NCBI GenBank assembly: GCA_022559845.1
Contig: CM040125.1
Span: forward strand, 198,688,102 to 198,752,101
Direction: 5' to 3'
Length of the DNA: 64,000 nt
Origin: Amorphophallus konjac
Lineage: Eukaryota; Streptophyta; Magnoliopsida; Alismatales; Araceae
The notes below the pieces were generated by a model. It was not told the DNA's origin. It worked only from the letters and a program-made list of their open reading frames with translations, and ran no database searches. The position numbers and the translations under genes are program-made. Within the stretch, counting starts at the first letter, position 1. Every line of letters starts with the position of its first letter. Of the stretch, positions 23,576 to 34,921 are shown piece after piece.

Positions 23576-25045
23576 AACGCCTCAGGAAAAGGCGCGACTT
23601 TAAAAATAAGCGACCTTCAACCAGGCGCGAATTAAAGAAAGGACACCCAAATAATAAGGCGTCAAATTTCAAACGACCAAAATAAATAAAAAGGGCAAGA
23701 AAGCGTAACGCCCTTTGAGTGGACACATTTCAACAAGTAACAACGCCTGACAAGGCGTCAATTTAAATTCGACGCCCTGACCTAGGTCGTTAATTCAATT
23801 CGTCTCCCGTTCGACCCAGGAACTTATCCAGGGTAAGTTGATAACTATGAGAAAGAGTTCGAATGTAGTAATAACTCTAATATGGAAGTGTTACTTCCAA
23901 TGTAACTCTAACTCCATTAGGATTCTAGAAATCCTATAAAAACCCTTGACTATCAAACCCTAAAGCTATTTGGTCGATCTGCTGCTGCTACGGTACGTAA
24001 AGAACAGCAGTTCTTCTTATCTCTTTTTATCATTACTTTCGGTTGCATGAAGAATTAATGATTCTTCATCTCTTCTTACAGGTTAAGAAGATTAACGTTG
24101 TGAAGAACAAAAGGGTAAGTTCTTCTTTCCTCTACCTTCAGTCAAGTATTATGAAGAAAATACTGATGTTTCGTATATATATATTCCTCTGTAGGAAAAG
24201 CTCTCTACCTGAAGAAACGAAGTGTTCTTCATCTACGTTCTTTTCATCAAAGCCATCGTTCAGTAGCAGTTCCATCTAGTTCAGGAGTCTCTGTTCTTCT
24301 TATCAAATCTCTTCACGTTTCTCCATCCAGATTATTGCCCAAGGTAGGTTTTCTCAAGACACTGTAGCCCAAATAAAGTAATTCAAAATATATACTAGCA
24401 TGGCATGCATGTACATGGTTTAATACAGTATTAAAGCGTTTTCTGTAATATCTTGAAAGAAACGCCCATGACAAGGGCGCTAATTTAAAGAAACGACCTG
24501 CCCAAGGTCGTCAATTACAGATTTGACGCCCTGCCCTGTAGGCGTCAATTTCATGCAATTTTATGTAAATAATAAATACCCACGTTTAAAAAATTAAATA
24601 TCTATGAAATCCTGAAACTAATGTAATGCATGAACTTACCTGTGAAGTCCTGCTATTTTTTTCTTGTCATGATTATATACCTTGTCTCCTGAAAGTTTAT
24701 TATCTTGAAATTCATAAAAATTCCTGGAAACTGTGAATTCACGACCTGAACCAGGTCGTTTCTTATTGAACCCACGCCGCATACTAGGGCGTGAATTTAA
24801 TTATAACGCCCCTTCCCAGGGCGCGTTTTTGATAAACTCCTGAAATTATATATCCTGTGAAAATATTGTAAATAAAAGGACGCCTGACAGAGTAGGCGTC
24901 AAATTTAAATAAAACGACCCTGCACAGGACGTGTTTTTGATGAAATAATGAATTATTGAAATTCCTGCAAAATAGGAAAAATAGATGAACGCCCTTATCT
25001 AAGGCGTTAATTACTTGAGTAGTGACTTTACTTAAGTCGTTATTT
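23576..25045 (+). repeat. Array of short hairpin units in LTR D
   Basis: About 15 units with pattern acgCC...5-9 nt...GGcgt followed by aattt, in two pairing types: CGCC/GGCG (for example 24461-24480, 24879-24900) and CGACC/GGTCG (for example 24493-24511). They lie in two blocks, 23576-23810 before the TATA box and 24461-25045 after it. The sequence between units is unique and AT-rich. The same ordered array occurs in the second copy at about 62208-63690. Confidence 0.85.
23934..23943 (+). promoter_or_regulatory. TATA box of LTR D
   Basis: CTATAAAAAC, 470 bp into the LTR. The second copy has ctataaataa at the matching place (about 62568). About 30 bp downstream both copies share aaccctaaagctattt-like sequence, consistent with a start site. 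Assigned by motif and conservation only. Confidence 0.5.
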
Positions 25046-27803
25046 TCCTGTAAAAATGTTTTTACCGGTTTCTGATAAACGATGGTTTCAGTATATCTAT
25101 ATATATGTATATCGGCACTATATCTCCACTCCGTGAGTATAGTCCCACGTTTTCATGATGTTTTATCGATCACCCTCAATTCTCATTGACATACAAGCTC
25201 TCCATTGGACATTCCGTTCCTTTGGACTAGCGAGTTAGTCATAGAGACCTCCGTAAGACTCCTCGCCGTCTTGGATTCCCTCAAGGCCGACTGAGCTGGT
25301 TGTACCCTAAAAACCCATTACACTATTGAATGCCATGTCACTCTAAAGAAACATGGTATACCGGCCCTTATGATATGCAAAGAGTATATCATGAGAATTC
25401 TTAATGGGATGATGATATCATGCCATTTGTTGATGTTCTTGTGGACCTCAATTCTATAATAAGAATGAGGGTATCTTGCCTTTGATATACTATTCATATG
25501 GACCTCAATTCTATAAAAAGAATGTCCATACTTGTACCCGAGTTAAGGGAACCTAATTCCACCTAGTTTCATCGATAAATCGTGTTCATACCGTTATTAT
25601 CGCCTCTCTATGTCCAATGTTATATTTTTGGACTCCATTCTCTCAAAGTTATCCTACGTATCTACAAGCTTGATTATTGAAATTCCATATTGGCTACATA
25701 TATATATACAAGAGTGGATGTCAAAAATACATGATAAATGCCTGCGCATATAGGGCCCGATCTGGTCCTGGGAGGAGCACCCGAAAGTACTTGTGCCCAT
25801 GGGAGTTGAATGATAAAGTATCTGGCATTATACCGAGTGCATGACTAGCTTGATTGGACATTCCACACAAATCTTGTACTTGACACGACATGAATTGCGT
25901 GACCCGAGAAAGGGTAATTACTTGCTTACTTGATACATGATAGCCAAAGTTCTTGACATGACTTGCTAAAAAGTACTTGCTTGAATATCTGTTATCTTTT
26001 CTTGAAAGCTCATGACTAGTTCATCTTGCTGTCTTATTGATAAATTCTTTCTCTATCTTGTCGTTTTATGCGAGCATACATAGCTATAGTACATTCATGA
26101 AAAATGTAATTACTTAGACCCCTTGCTAAGCGCTTGAGATATAATTTCCTACTGAGCGTTCGCTCACTCCGTGTGTTCCCTACTTTTCAGGTAATTCCGA
26201 CGACGAGGGAAGTCAATCGGATGGGAATGGTCAAGAGTGAAAGAGATAGAACTTCTCCAAGTGTCATCTAGTCTTTTTCCTATTTTTGAGTCAACTATGT
26301 ACTTTTCCTTTTTTTTTTTGAATAGAGTATTGGATTTGTAATAGTCTATCCATTATGAAATAAAGGATTGGGTTATCTTTCTATTTTGCACATCTCTGTT
26401 TTGGTGTCGAATACACTACTACTCTGATTGACATGATTGATATAAACTCGTCGCGCATATCCGAGTATCTTCCGCGCTCGGGGCGTGACAAAAACAATAC
26501 GAATATGGCATGAGTTTACGAAGGAACGCATAATGAATGGGCTGGCAACATATTAAAACCATCAGGGAAGCGGCGGTCTAATACCCACGCGCTACTTGAA
26601 AGTGAAGGTCGGGGACTGGCGCATTACACCAAGAATGACGCGTTGGTCTCCATCCGTTACTTCCACCTGAGTTCCAGCTCAAAGGTGCAAGAGGGAATGT
26701 AACGGTAGGGGCCCTATGCGTTACTTCCAAACAACGCGGTGGGTCACCGCCGTTATATCCACCCGAGGCCATCAAATCAACTAACAGCGTCGAAAACGAC
26801 AGCAGGCGAAGCGACGCTCCGGTCCAAGCGCGTCGGAAGTGAACGACGGTCGGCTAATAGACCGCCAGACTCACTGCCTCACCTGGTTAACTGAAAACAA
26901 CGAGCGAGTTACGGATGGGATTCCCACCGTTACTCTCCAAATGACGCACCCCCGATGGGCCGTTATTTGGAAGCGACGCGTCCACTATGGACCGTCAGGC
27001 AAGTGACGGTTCCTGGCAGGACCGTCACTTCACCTGGGTTACGGGCGGGTACGGTTTGTAAACCGAAGCCCTCCCGGACGACAAAAATCACTGGGTATCA
27101 TCGAAAAACCTGATATCCTGCCAATCCATACAGTTTATACAGCAGTTTAACAACTAAATCTAGCACATGCAAGGCCTAAAACGCATTAGACTCAAAGATT
27201 TAAGCTAAAACCCCAAATATGGAAACATGGGCATCATGCATGCTACGGGGTGCTAATCAACAAACGAGCTAAGGGAAAACGATCCTAGCGAGATCGAGAT
27301 TCCATCCCCCTACCTCTTGCAAGCCGAGACGGACGAAAAGGCCGCATGCACCGAGGTAGGCTCACCGAGCCTTCAAGCTCTAACCCGCTCCCATGATCAC
27401 CGAACCACGCCGAAGTGGACACCTACGCGCTCCTCTCGACGCGAGGAATCCAACAGCGCCAACCTTGTCTCAATCCGACCTCGCCTCGTCCGCGTTCCCT
27501 AGAGAGGAGAGAGGGGCGATTGCACGGAGGAGAGAGAGAGGGTGGGAATGAGAGATCGACGGGGAGAAAGAGGGTGAGAGAGGGATTAAAAGAATGAAAA
27601 AAAAAGAAATTAAAATATATATAATATAATCATTATATATATTAAAATCTCATTAATTCTAATAACCCTCAAATAACTCCAAATAAATCCGAAAAAATAC
27701 CAGACAAATTCCTAAAAAATCCAGGAAAATAACCAGAAATTCCAGAACAAATAATAGAACAAAAACCATCAAGGATCCATTAAGGCACGGGCCTTACAGT
27801 GCA

Positions 27804-29580
27804 TGACTTAGAACTAGCCGTGGTAGTATTTGCCTTGAAGATCTTGAGGCACTATCTCTACGAAGAATAATTCACTGTATACATCGATCATAAAAGCCTC
27901 AAGTATTTATTCTTCCAAAAGGAGCTCAACATGCGGCAAAGGCGTTGGCTCGAGTATCTCAAGGATTTTGACTTCACTATACAGTACCATCCCGGTAAGG
28001 GTAATTCTGTAGCTGATGTCCTTAGTAGAAAGTCGAGAGCAATATTGGCCAACTGTATGATACAAGAATGGAAGCTGCTGGAGAAATTTTCTGAGCTTGA
28101 TATTAGCACAGATGAGAAGAATAAGTGTATTATTCTATCTCATATGAGTCTACATCCAGATTTGCTACCTGAAATCAAGAAGATGCAAGAAGAAGATCCC
28201 GCACTAGTGGAAATAAAAGGTGAGCTGGATATGAGGCTTGATTTCAAGCTGGCACCTGATGGCAGATTACTATTTCATGAACGGACATGTGTGCCCGACT
28301 GTCCCGAATTGAAGAAGAAGATTCTTGAAGAAGCTCATAAATAAAGGTACACGATCCACCCTGGAGCCACTAAGATGTACCATGATTTGAAAAGAACTTT
28401 CAGGTGGCCTAATATGAAAAGGGAGGTAGCAGACTTTGTATCTCGTTGCCTCACATGCCAACAAGTGAATGCGGAACATCAAAAATCCGCCGAAAAGCTA
28501 CATCCGCTAAATATTCCCAAGTGGAAGTGGGAAGACATTGGCATGGACTTTATTATGGGTTTGCCCAAGTCTAGGGATGGATATGATGGAATTTAGGTAA
28601 TTATCGACCGGCTAACAAAATTGCCCCATTTCTTATCCATCAAAAGTCGATGGTCAGTCGATGTACTTGCTGCCCTGTATATTAAGGAGATGCTTAGATT
28701 GCATGGAGTTCCCGTGTCGATTGTATCCGACCGAGACCCACGCTTTATCTCTCATTTCTGGAAAAGTCTACAACACTCTCTGGGGACGAAACTCAACTAC
28801 AGCACTACTTTCCATCCCCAGACAGATGGATAGACCGAAAGGACAAATCAAGTTGTGGAAGATATGTTGAGAGCATGCATTATAGACTTCGGCGGAAGCT
28901 GGCATGACCACTTACCACTAGCCAAATTTGCATACAACAACAGCTATCAAGCCAGTATACAAATGGCACCTTTTGAGGCACTATATGGCAGGAGTTGATG
29001 ATCTCCAATATGCTGGGATGAAGTTGGTGAAAGACAAATCCTAGGCCCAGACCTGGTACGAGATTCTATTAAGAATATACACCGCATTAGAGAAAGGTTA
29101 AAGATAGCACAGTCCAGGCAGAAATCTTATACTGATAACAGAAGAAGAGATCTGAAATTTCAAGTCGAAGATCATGTTTTTCTAAAGGTATCTCCCGGCC
29201 GAGACATTAGAAGATTTGGTGTTAAGGGCAAACTAACACCAAGGTATATTGGTCCATTCAAAGTGCTGGAAAGAGTAGGCGAGGTGGCTTATCGCATCAC
29301 CCTACCTCCGCAACTATCAGAAGTGCACAACGTATTTCATGTTTCTATACTGAAGAAATACGTACACGATCCCTTCCATGTCATTGACCATAATGACTTA
29401 GTGGTACAGAAGGACCTTACCTACGAGCAGAAGCCAATGAAGATCCTCGACCGAGAAGTTCTAGTTCTAAGGAACAAGACGATCTCTATGGTAAAAATCT
29501 AATGGAATTGATGCTTAGAACAAGAAGTCACATGGGAGACTGAAGAGCCTATGAAGAGAAGATTTTTGGAGTTGTTCTAG
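27804..29580 (+). pseudogene. gag-pol of A, second part: rest of RNase H, integrase and chromodomain-like tail
   Basis: The frame left at 8039 continues exactly at 27804 (codon CAT spans the junction). RNase H contains DHKSL (27889). Integrase has the zinc region ending CLTCQQVNAEHQK (about 28450-28487), the first catalytic Asp at GMDFIMGLP (28540), SDRDPRF (28727) and the HPQTDG segment (28813). The GPF region is at 29250, followed by the tail VTWETEEPMKRRF. The natural stop is TAG 29578. Premature stops: TAA 27868, TAA 28342, TAG 28594 (a Trp codon in relatives), TAG 28831, TGA 28996, TGA 28999, TAA 29500, TGA 29509. There is no frameshift. With the first part this gives 15 stops in about 1450 codons. 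Confidence 0.9.
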
Positions 29581-29646
29581 CTGTAAGTACTTCGCACTTT
29601 TCCTAATTCCGTATAATGCAGTTGAATTTGGGGACCAAATTCTTTT

Positions 29647-29659
29647 AAGTGGGGGAGGG
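29647..29659 (+). promoter_or_regulatory. Polypurine tract of A
   Basis: AAGTGGGGGAGGG directly before TGTAGCACCC, the first bases of the 3' LTR. It defines the LTR start at 29660. Confidence 0.9.
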
Positions 29660-29721
29660 TGTAGCACCCCCGATAAAAACCATTAAGTAAATTTAAAACT
29701 TCTTTCTAAAAGAAATCATAC

Positions 29722-29985
29722 ATGAAGGCTTTACATGAAGAACCCAACCTCATGAGGACTATAATATAAATATACAAGCCAACCTTACTTTATGCCATAA
29801 ACAATCATGAAGGCCTTATATCAAGAACCAAACCTTAGGAGAGTTAGTATATAAATGTACCACCCACTTTATGCATAGTACGTAATGGACTATTCTTAAA
29901 AGAATCTTATAATGAGAGGCTTTGTATAAAGAACTAAACTATAGGAGGACTAGTGTATAAATGAGCAAGCCAACTTTATGCACAT
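29722..29985 (+). repeat. Degenerate three-copy repeat with TATA-like words
   Basis: Three units of about 90-100 bp, each containing gaagg-cttta-at-aagaacc-aac-t, then a gga-gact-agtatataaatg-like segment and ccaacttta-tgc. The TATA-like words are at about 29765, 29857 and 29951. The unit lies at the very start of the LTR, where U3 enhancers and promoters are expected. Confidence 0.6.
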
Positions 29986-30030
29986 GGGTAGTACGTAAGT
30001 GGGTGTCCCTTCCACCACCCAAATGTAAAT

Positions 30031-31884
30031 GGCGCCCCAGACCAGGGCGCCAATTACTAAATTGAAGACCACATAAGGAGGCGCCATTTCCCTTGGGGCC
30101 CCATCCTACAGGCCAACACGTGAAAGTGACAGCCTTGTCTAACAATTAACGCCCTCTTGCAAGGGCGTCATTCTCTTGAATAGGACCACCTAGATTAATA
30201 GACGAGCTCTTACAAGGGCATCATATGGTCTATGTTTCTAGAAGGTTGAGACACGAACAACCCCATTTAGCTGGAAAAACCCATGTCTACTCAGCCGGAC
30301 CCGCAAGGCAATAAACCAATGCTTTGTGATTCCTATAACTAATTCCCTCTGTAGCACTGTCAGAGGCTACTGCCATCATTCAGTGCTGCTTGCAGAAGAT
30401 AATATTTCCCTTAGTTCCTCGAAAAAACATGAAGTCTATGTCCTGCTGCTGAAGCTTTACGGCGGCGGAGAACGTGTGGCTTCATCCTGTCATCTGTACC
30501 TAGTAATCACGTCAAAAGGTAGGTGTTCTCAAGTCCTTGCCTAACTAGTAGCTAAATAGGTTAACTTGTGCATGCTTAGAGTTAGATTAACTCATTATCC
30601 ATGCTATATTACCTGGCTTTACCGTGATCAAGAAATGACCATGGATATACCATGTTACACATATTTTAATATCATGTTACACCTATCATATATGATTTTA
30701 TACACCATCTGTTACCATGATTTTATGAGTGTTAAACAAAATCTGTTATCATGATTTTATGAGTTTTGAACATATCTTATTACACTAGTTTTACAGTCTT
30801 AATAATCATATTTTAGCCTTATTATAGAACCTCTGCTACCTGAGTTTTAAAATCCCGAAAAGCCCAACCCTCAGGTGAATAGCGCCCCTGACCAGGGCGC
30901 CAATTCCCTAAGGGGCGCCCCCAGCCAAGGTGCCAATTAAATGAAGACACTTCACAGTGTCGTCATTTTCATTTCCATAATTTCCAATAATTATTAATTT
31001 AACGCATTCAAAAATCCATAATTATTGAACCAAATCATGAAAATTCTGCATGAATGTGTTTCTGTGATCCTGATATTTTTCTCTATCTGCCCGTACCCTT
31101 ACTTCCTGATTCAGAATACTTTTATACTGATGAATAGTAAACCACCCACCTGTAAATGGTGCCCCTGACCAGGGCGCCAATTATAAAATTGAAGACTTCG
31201 CGCATGGTCGCCAATTAATTGAAGACCATGTGCAATGATGTCAATTCTCTTTTCAGAAATTTCCAGTAATTAGTAAATCAACACATTCAAAAATCCATAA
31301 CTATCAAACTGAACCATGAAAATTTTGCCTGAACATACTTCTGTGACCCTGAGATTTCTCTCTACCTGTCCATGTCCTCGAATTCTGATTCGGAGAAACT
31401 TTAGAAAAAATGAATAGTAATTTGTGCCATAGAACGTACCATTCTGATACGAAGCATAACCCACTTGAAAAATAACTCAATTGGTGACCTTACGCAGTGT
31501 CGTCAATTAGTTGAACCTGTACATCAATTAGTGACACCCCTAGGAGTCTTCAATTAAATGAAGACTACTCACAGGGGTGCCAATTCTATTTTCTGAGAAA
31601 TTAAAGATACAACATTAGAAAATTCATATCTGTGGAATGAAAACCCAATAATTATACCTGAACACGTCTCTGAACTCCCAAGGATTTACACTACCTATTC
31701 ATGTCAGTAATTTATATTTTCGAGAAACTTTTCCAAAATGAATAGTACTTTGAGTCACAAAATGTATCTGCTGGGTGAAAATCACCCAATGAAATTAGCG
31801 CCCCAAGCCAAGGCACCAATTCATCAATTGGTGGCAGCCAGCAAGTCTTCAATTAATTGAAGACTCTCTAGACAGGCGCCAATT

Positions 31885-31926
<42 letters not shown>

Positions 31927-32125
31927 AAAATTGAAAATTTTGAAAAGACAGGCCAATTACTTGAATAGTGGCAGCCAAGAAGTTGCCAATTTCTAAATTG
32001 AAGACTTCCTGAGAAGGCGCCAATTCATTGAATAGGGGGTCCTCCCCAGGCACCAATTGCCTGAATAGGGGGTCATCCCCCAGGCGCCAATTCCATGAAG
32101 CAGGGGCTGTACCCCAGGCGCCAAT
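30031..32125 (+). repeat. Hairpin and palindrome units in the A LTR
   Basis: Recurring units with core GGCGCCC...GGGCGCC followed by aatt: 30031-30051, 30881-30902, 31158-31178 and others. Near them are looser forms (gcgccccaagccaaggcacc near 31799; caggcgccaatt near 31874, 32081 and 32115). A perfect 22-nt palindrome centred on aattaatt lies at 31844-31865, with gtcttcaatt and aattgaagac arms. One unit at 30149-30172 (acgccctcttgcaagggcgt) has the exact D-type core, linking the two families. Confidence 0.8.
31888..31924. repeat. (TA)n microsatellite
   Basis: About 37 bp of pure ta. The 5' LTR copy at about 3576-3590 has a much shorter run, so the tract has changed in length since the two LTRs were identical. 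Confidence 0.95.
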
Positions 32126-33538
32126 TTAGTGATTTCAGATCCTGATCTTGATCTGTCTAGTGATTCATACAGACACAACCCTAATCCATTTCCTGCATAT
32201 TATGAGTTCTTGAACTCCATTCTGTGAAAAATCTACTTTGTGTATATCCTACATGGTCAAAACCTTGAACCTCTTAAACTATCATTTGGGAGTGTTGGAG
32301 CTAAGTGCCATGCGGGGCAAAGTGCTACGTTGTGGGAGCCACCTCTTGAGGCCGTACGGCGCAAAGTGCTGCACAATGGGAGCCACTTCTTGAGTCTGTA
32401 TGGGCCACCTCTAGAGTCCTCCATAACCAAATGACTAGTTAATCTTGTCTGTAATACTATGTTTCTTAATATCTTGAAATTCCATATTGGCTATAAATGA
32501 GAGTGGATGTCAAAAGTAATACATGAAATGCTGTGCATATAGGGCTCGATCTGGTCCTGGGAGGAGCACCCGAAGGTACTTGTGCCCAATGGAGTTTATT
32601 GACCACGGTGTTTGGCATTGTACCGGAGCACTTGCTTGACTTAAGACACTCCACCCCTACTCTCTCTTTACTTACTTGACTTGACTTGCGTGGCCCGGAA
32701 CGGGCAATACTTGACTTGTGGCCCGAGAAAGGGCAAAATACTTGCTTGATTGAAATAGCCAATTCTACTGATACATACTTGACATTACTTACTTGAATTA
32801 AATTTTTACTTGCTCATACCTGAGATATACTTGTACATGAGTTCATTCTTACACCTGTGTTCATACTTGTACATGAATCCCTGCTTGCCCAGAAGTGGCA
32901 TCTACATCTATAAATTTTTGGAAATACTGCTTGTCAAATACTTGAAAATCTTGTTATACTCTCCTTATATAGTTCTTGATCTCTTACTTGTTCATCATGC
33001 CTAGATTTACCTGTATACCTGATTTTCTTACTCGTACATCATGCATAGCCATACTGATAACACGTGTAAACTGTAAATCACTTAAAGATTGCTCGAACTT
33101 GAGATGTAATTCCTACTGAGCAATTTGCTCATCCAGTTGCTTCCTAACATTTTCAGGTGATTTGAATAGCGACGTCCACAAGAATGGGTTTGAGGCCGAG
33201 TGAAGGGTGCTAGAACGACATTCGTCTATCATTAACTAGTCGCGTCTTTTGAAATTATTTGAGTCTACCTTGTACCCCCAGCTATGTCAGTTAGTGGTAT
33301 AGACTTTGTCAAGGCATATAGCCTAGTGTTTGTTTTTTTACATTTGGAATTTATCATGGTCTATCTTTAATTTCTTTGGTTAACCAAATAATCATCACTT
33401 GGACTATTGGGATTGTTAGATTTTATTACTCTTTTGCACACTCTGTAATTATGTATGTTCAAAAAATTATCGCTCTAATGACACGATCTATATAGACGCG
33501 TCACACATCCGAGTATCTTCCGCACTCGCGACGTGACA

Positions 33539-34579
33539 CTCCGCTCCTCCAAACTACTCTCACGGCACATGAGCCCCCCTATATAAATGAAAAGGATGGC
33601 AAAATCCTAAACCCCAGAGATAAAGGGACGCAAATAACATGCCATACTTATAACCCCTAGCCAGAGGCGGCTCGGCGTTTCGATCTCCTGAGGAGGGGCC
33701 TTCTTTTACTCATCATGTCGGGCATATTCTTAGGATAAGCCGCATCATGTGGCCCCTGCAAGAGAGAAATCTCCACCCAACTAGAGCCACGAAAAGTTCT
33801 GCCCAAATGCTACTCAACCGAGCCTAATTTTGGCTCGGGAGTAGGAGGGGGACAAGTGGAGAGGGGAAATCTAACCGCCCACACGGAGAGACCAAACGAG
33901 GTCCGACCCGACCCAACGAGGCCCAGCTCCTTGAACCGGTAGCCCCGGGGCCACTAAAGATAAGCCTAATAACTCACTCAGAACAAGCACTTCCTAGGCG
34001 GCCTTCGGGTTGGGATGTCCGAGCATCAGTTCGATCGGGAGAGCTCCATCGGAGCCCCGTATTCTCTGCCCAGACCACGCACTCATCGCTCGGGAAGACA
34101 TCTCCTGAGCCAGTGCCTCATGCTCGGGCCAACTGATGGAAGCTTATCTGTACGGCCGTTACGTGTCCCTTATAAAGCTGGGAGCTCAAGGGGATAGGGG
34201 AGATCAGGAGTCCGCGTGCTATAAAGAGCCCGCAAGGAGGACATAACCCCCCCTGAAACTCCTCACCCTACTGGGATCATTCAATCAACGAGCCATTATT
34301 TAAACTCAAAGAACCCTCCTATGAGAAGGTAAGTGAAGAACCCTGAGCAGGAACCACTTTACCTTTTGGTGGAGAGGGATCTCGCGCTCCCATCTTCCTC
34401 CTAACTCCTCCCTTCGCACCAGTGATCTACTACAGTCGCTGACTTAAGCATCGGAGGGTCTTCCCTGGGGATTCATCCCTGGGCACCTCTAACTTGTTTC
34501 CATTCTTGTAGTTCATACTTCAAGGATACGTGGTTATCTTCCTCCCCGCTCAGGAGTAGCGCGAGATCGCCCCTCTTCA
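33539..34579 (+). mobile_element. Element F: 3' end of an older Tat-like retrotransposon
   Basis: 33539-33856 is the 3' internal tail and 33857-34579 the 3' LTR of an element related to E. It shows the same polypurine tract (gggagtaggagggggac, 33837-33853), the same LTR start (tggagagggg) and the same LTR end (cgagatcgcccctcttca). The rest of F lies beyond A, outside the window, so A appears to have inserted in F. On the minus strand cttttcatttatataggggggct (33577-33599 region) matches the position of the antisense-gene TATA box in E. Confidence 0.75.
33857..34579 (+). repeat. 3' LTR of F, 723 bp
   Basis: Clearly diverged from the LTRs of E but collinear, sharing the ctttggtggagagg, ctgacttaagcatcggaggg and ccgctcagga...gcgcgagatcgc blocks. 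It ends CTCTTCA; the following gaaca (34580-34584) would be the right target duplication. Confidence 0.75.
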
Positions 34580-34921
34580 GAACAATGTCACCAAGTGACA
34601 TAAGCCATTGCAGAGATTTTAGGGACTCACCTTTTCAAGAATCATGTGCATAGAATCATGATCAATTCAGCTTTAGCAATAGGCAAGAAATGCATTTTCA
34701 CATAGATGAGTTAGATTCACAAACCATGTCATTCATTCAAAAACAAACTCCCCCATTCTATGTGCATAAATTTCACAATTGATATTTTCTGAAAATCATG
34801 CAACCTATGACCTATATGAGCAAGTGACTTATGGTACAAGGCGAAGGCACATTCTCACGCATGGTGATAGATTTCAGACAGGAATGACATGCCCTTCCTC
34901 AAGTCACCATTTAATATATAC

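Larger units (their letters stand above)
23464..26490 (+). mobile_element. Solo LTR D (Tekay-like), 3027 bp, in the 5' LTR of B
   Basis: Starts TGTAGCAACCC, ends GGGCGTGACA, and is flanked by the perfect duplication aaaac (23459-23463, 26491-26495). The uninterrupted version of the site is at 9095-9110 in the other B LTR, so the insertion is defined to the base. No internal region remains, which is the signature of LTR-LTR recombination. The start (tgtagca) and last 850 bp are related to the LTR of A (for example gggcccgatctggtcctggg near 25755), so D belongs to the same lineage. A second copy starts at 62106. Confidence 0.95.
8040..27798 (-). mobile_element. Element B: Tekay/Del-type Ty3/gypsy retrotransposon inserted in pol of A
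   Basis: A minus-strand element bounded by TGTAACGACCC at 8040 and GGCCTTACA at 27798, flanked by target duplication gtgca (8035-8039 and 27799-27803). The LTRs are 22399-27798 (5', containing solo LTR D) and 8040-17555 (3', containing element C). Without these insertions both LTRs are about 2.37 kb. Primer site, polypurine tract and a gag-pol with only two stops are present, making it the least decayed coding element in the window. Confidence 0.95.
22399..27798 (-). repeat. 5' LTR of B, split by solo LTR D
   Basis: Pieces 22399-23463 and 26491-27798, together about 2.37 kb after removing D and one aaaac. It starts TGTAACGACCC and ends GGCCTTACA. In minus orientation this is the copy that would drive transcription of B, and D interrupts it. 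Confidence 0.92.
2618..33538 (+). mobile_element. Element A: Ty3/gypsy retrotransposon of the Tekay/Del chromovirus type, host to B and X
   Basis: A plus-strand element with LTRs at 2618-5236 (5' truncated by X) and 29660-33538, primer site at 5244, gag-pol from 5464 and polypurine tract at 29647. The order protease, RT, RNase H, integrase and the C-terminal chromodomain-like tail mark it as a chromovirus. Very long LTRs (3.9 kb) and the tail sequence fit the Tekay/Del clade. Its pol is split by element B, and the coding frame is continuous across that insertion once one copy of gtgca is removed. A itself sits in the 3' internal region of Tat-like element F. Confidence 0.85.
29660..33538 (+). 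repeat. 3' LTR of element A, 3879 bp, complete
   Basis: Starts TGTAGCACCCCC after the polypurine tract and ends GCGACGTGACA. It gives the full LTR that is truncated at the 5' side. Its parts are a threefold repeat with TATA-like words (29722-29985), hairpin units with gcgccaatt cores (30031-32125), a (TA)n tract (31888-31924) and an acttg-rich zone (32630-32900) conserved with LTR D. Confidence 0.93.

Noticed and set aside
23576..25045. CRISPR-like spaced repeats in LTR D
   Set aside because: Units are degenerate, self-complementary, irregularly spaced and inside a plant LTR; there are no identical direct repeats.
33539..33543. ctccg as right target duplication of A
   Set aside because: The left end of A is truncated by X in this window, so the duplication cannot be tested.
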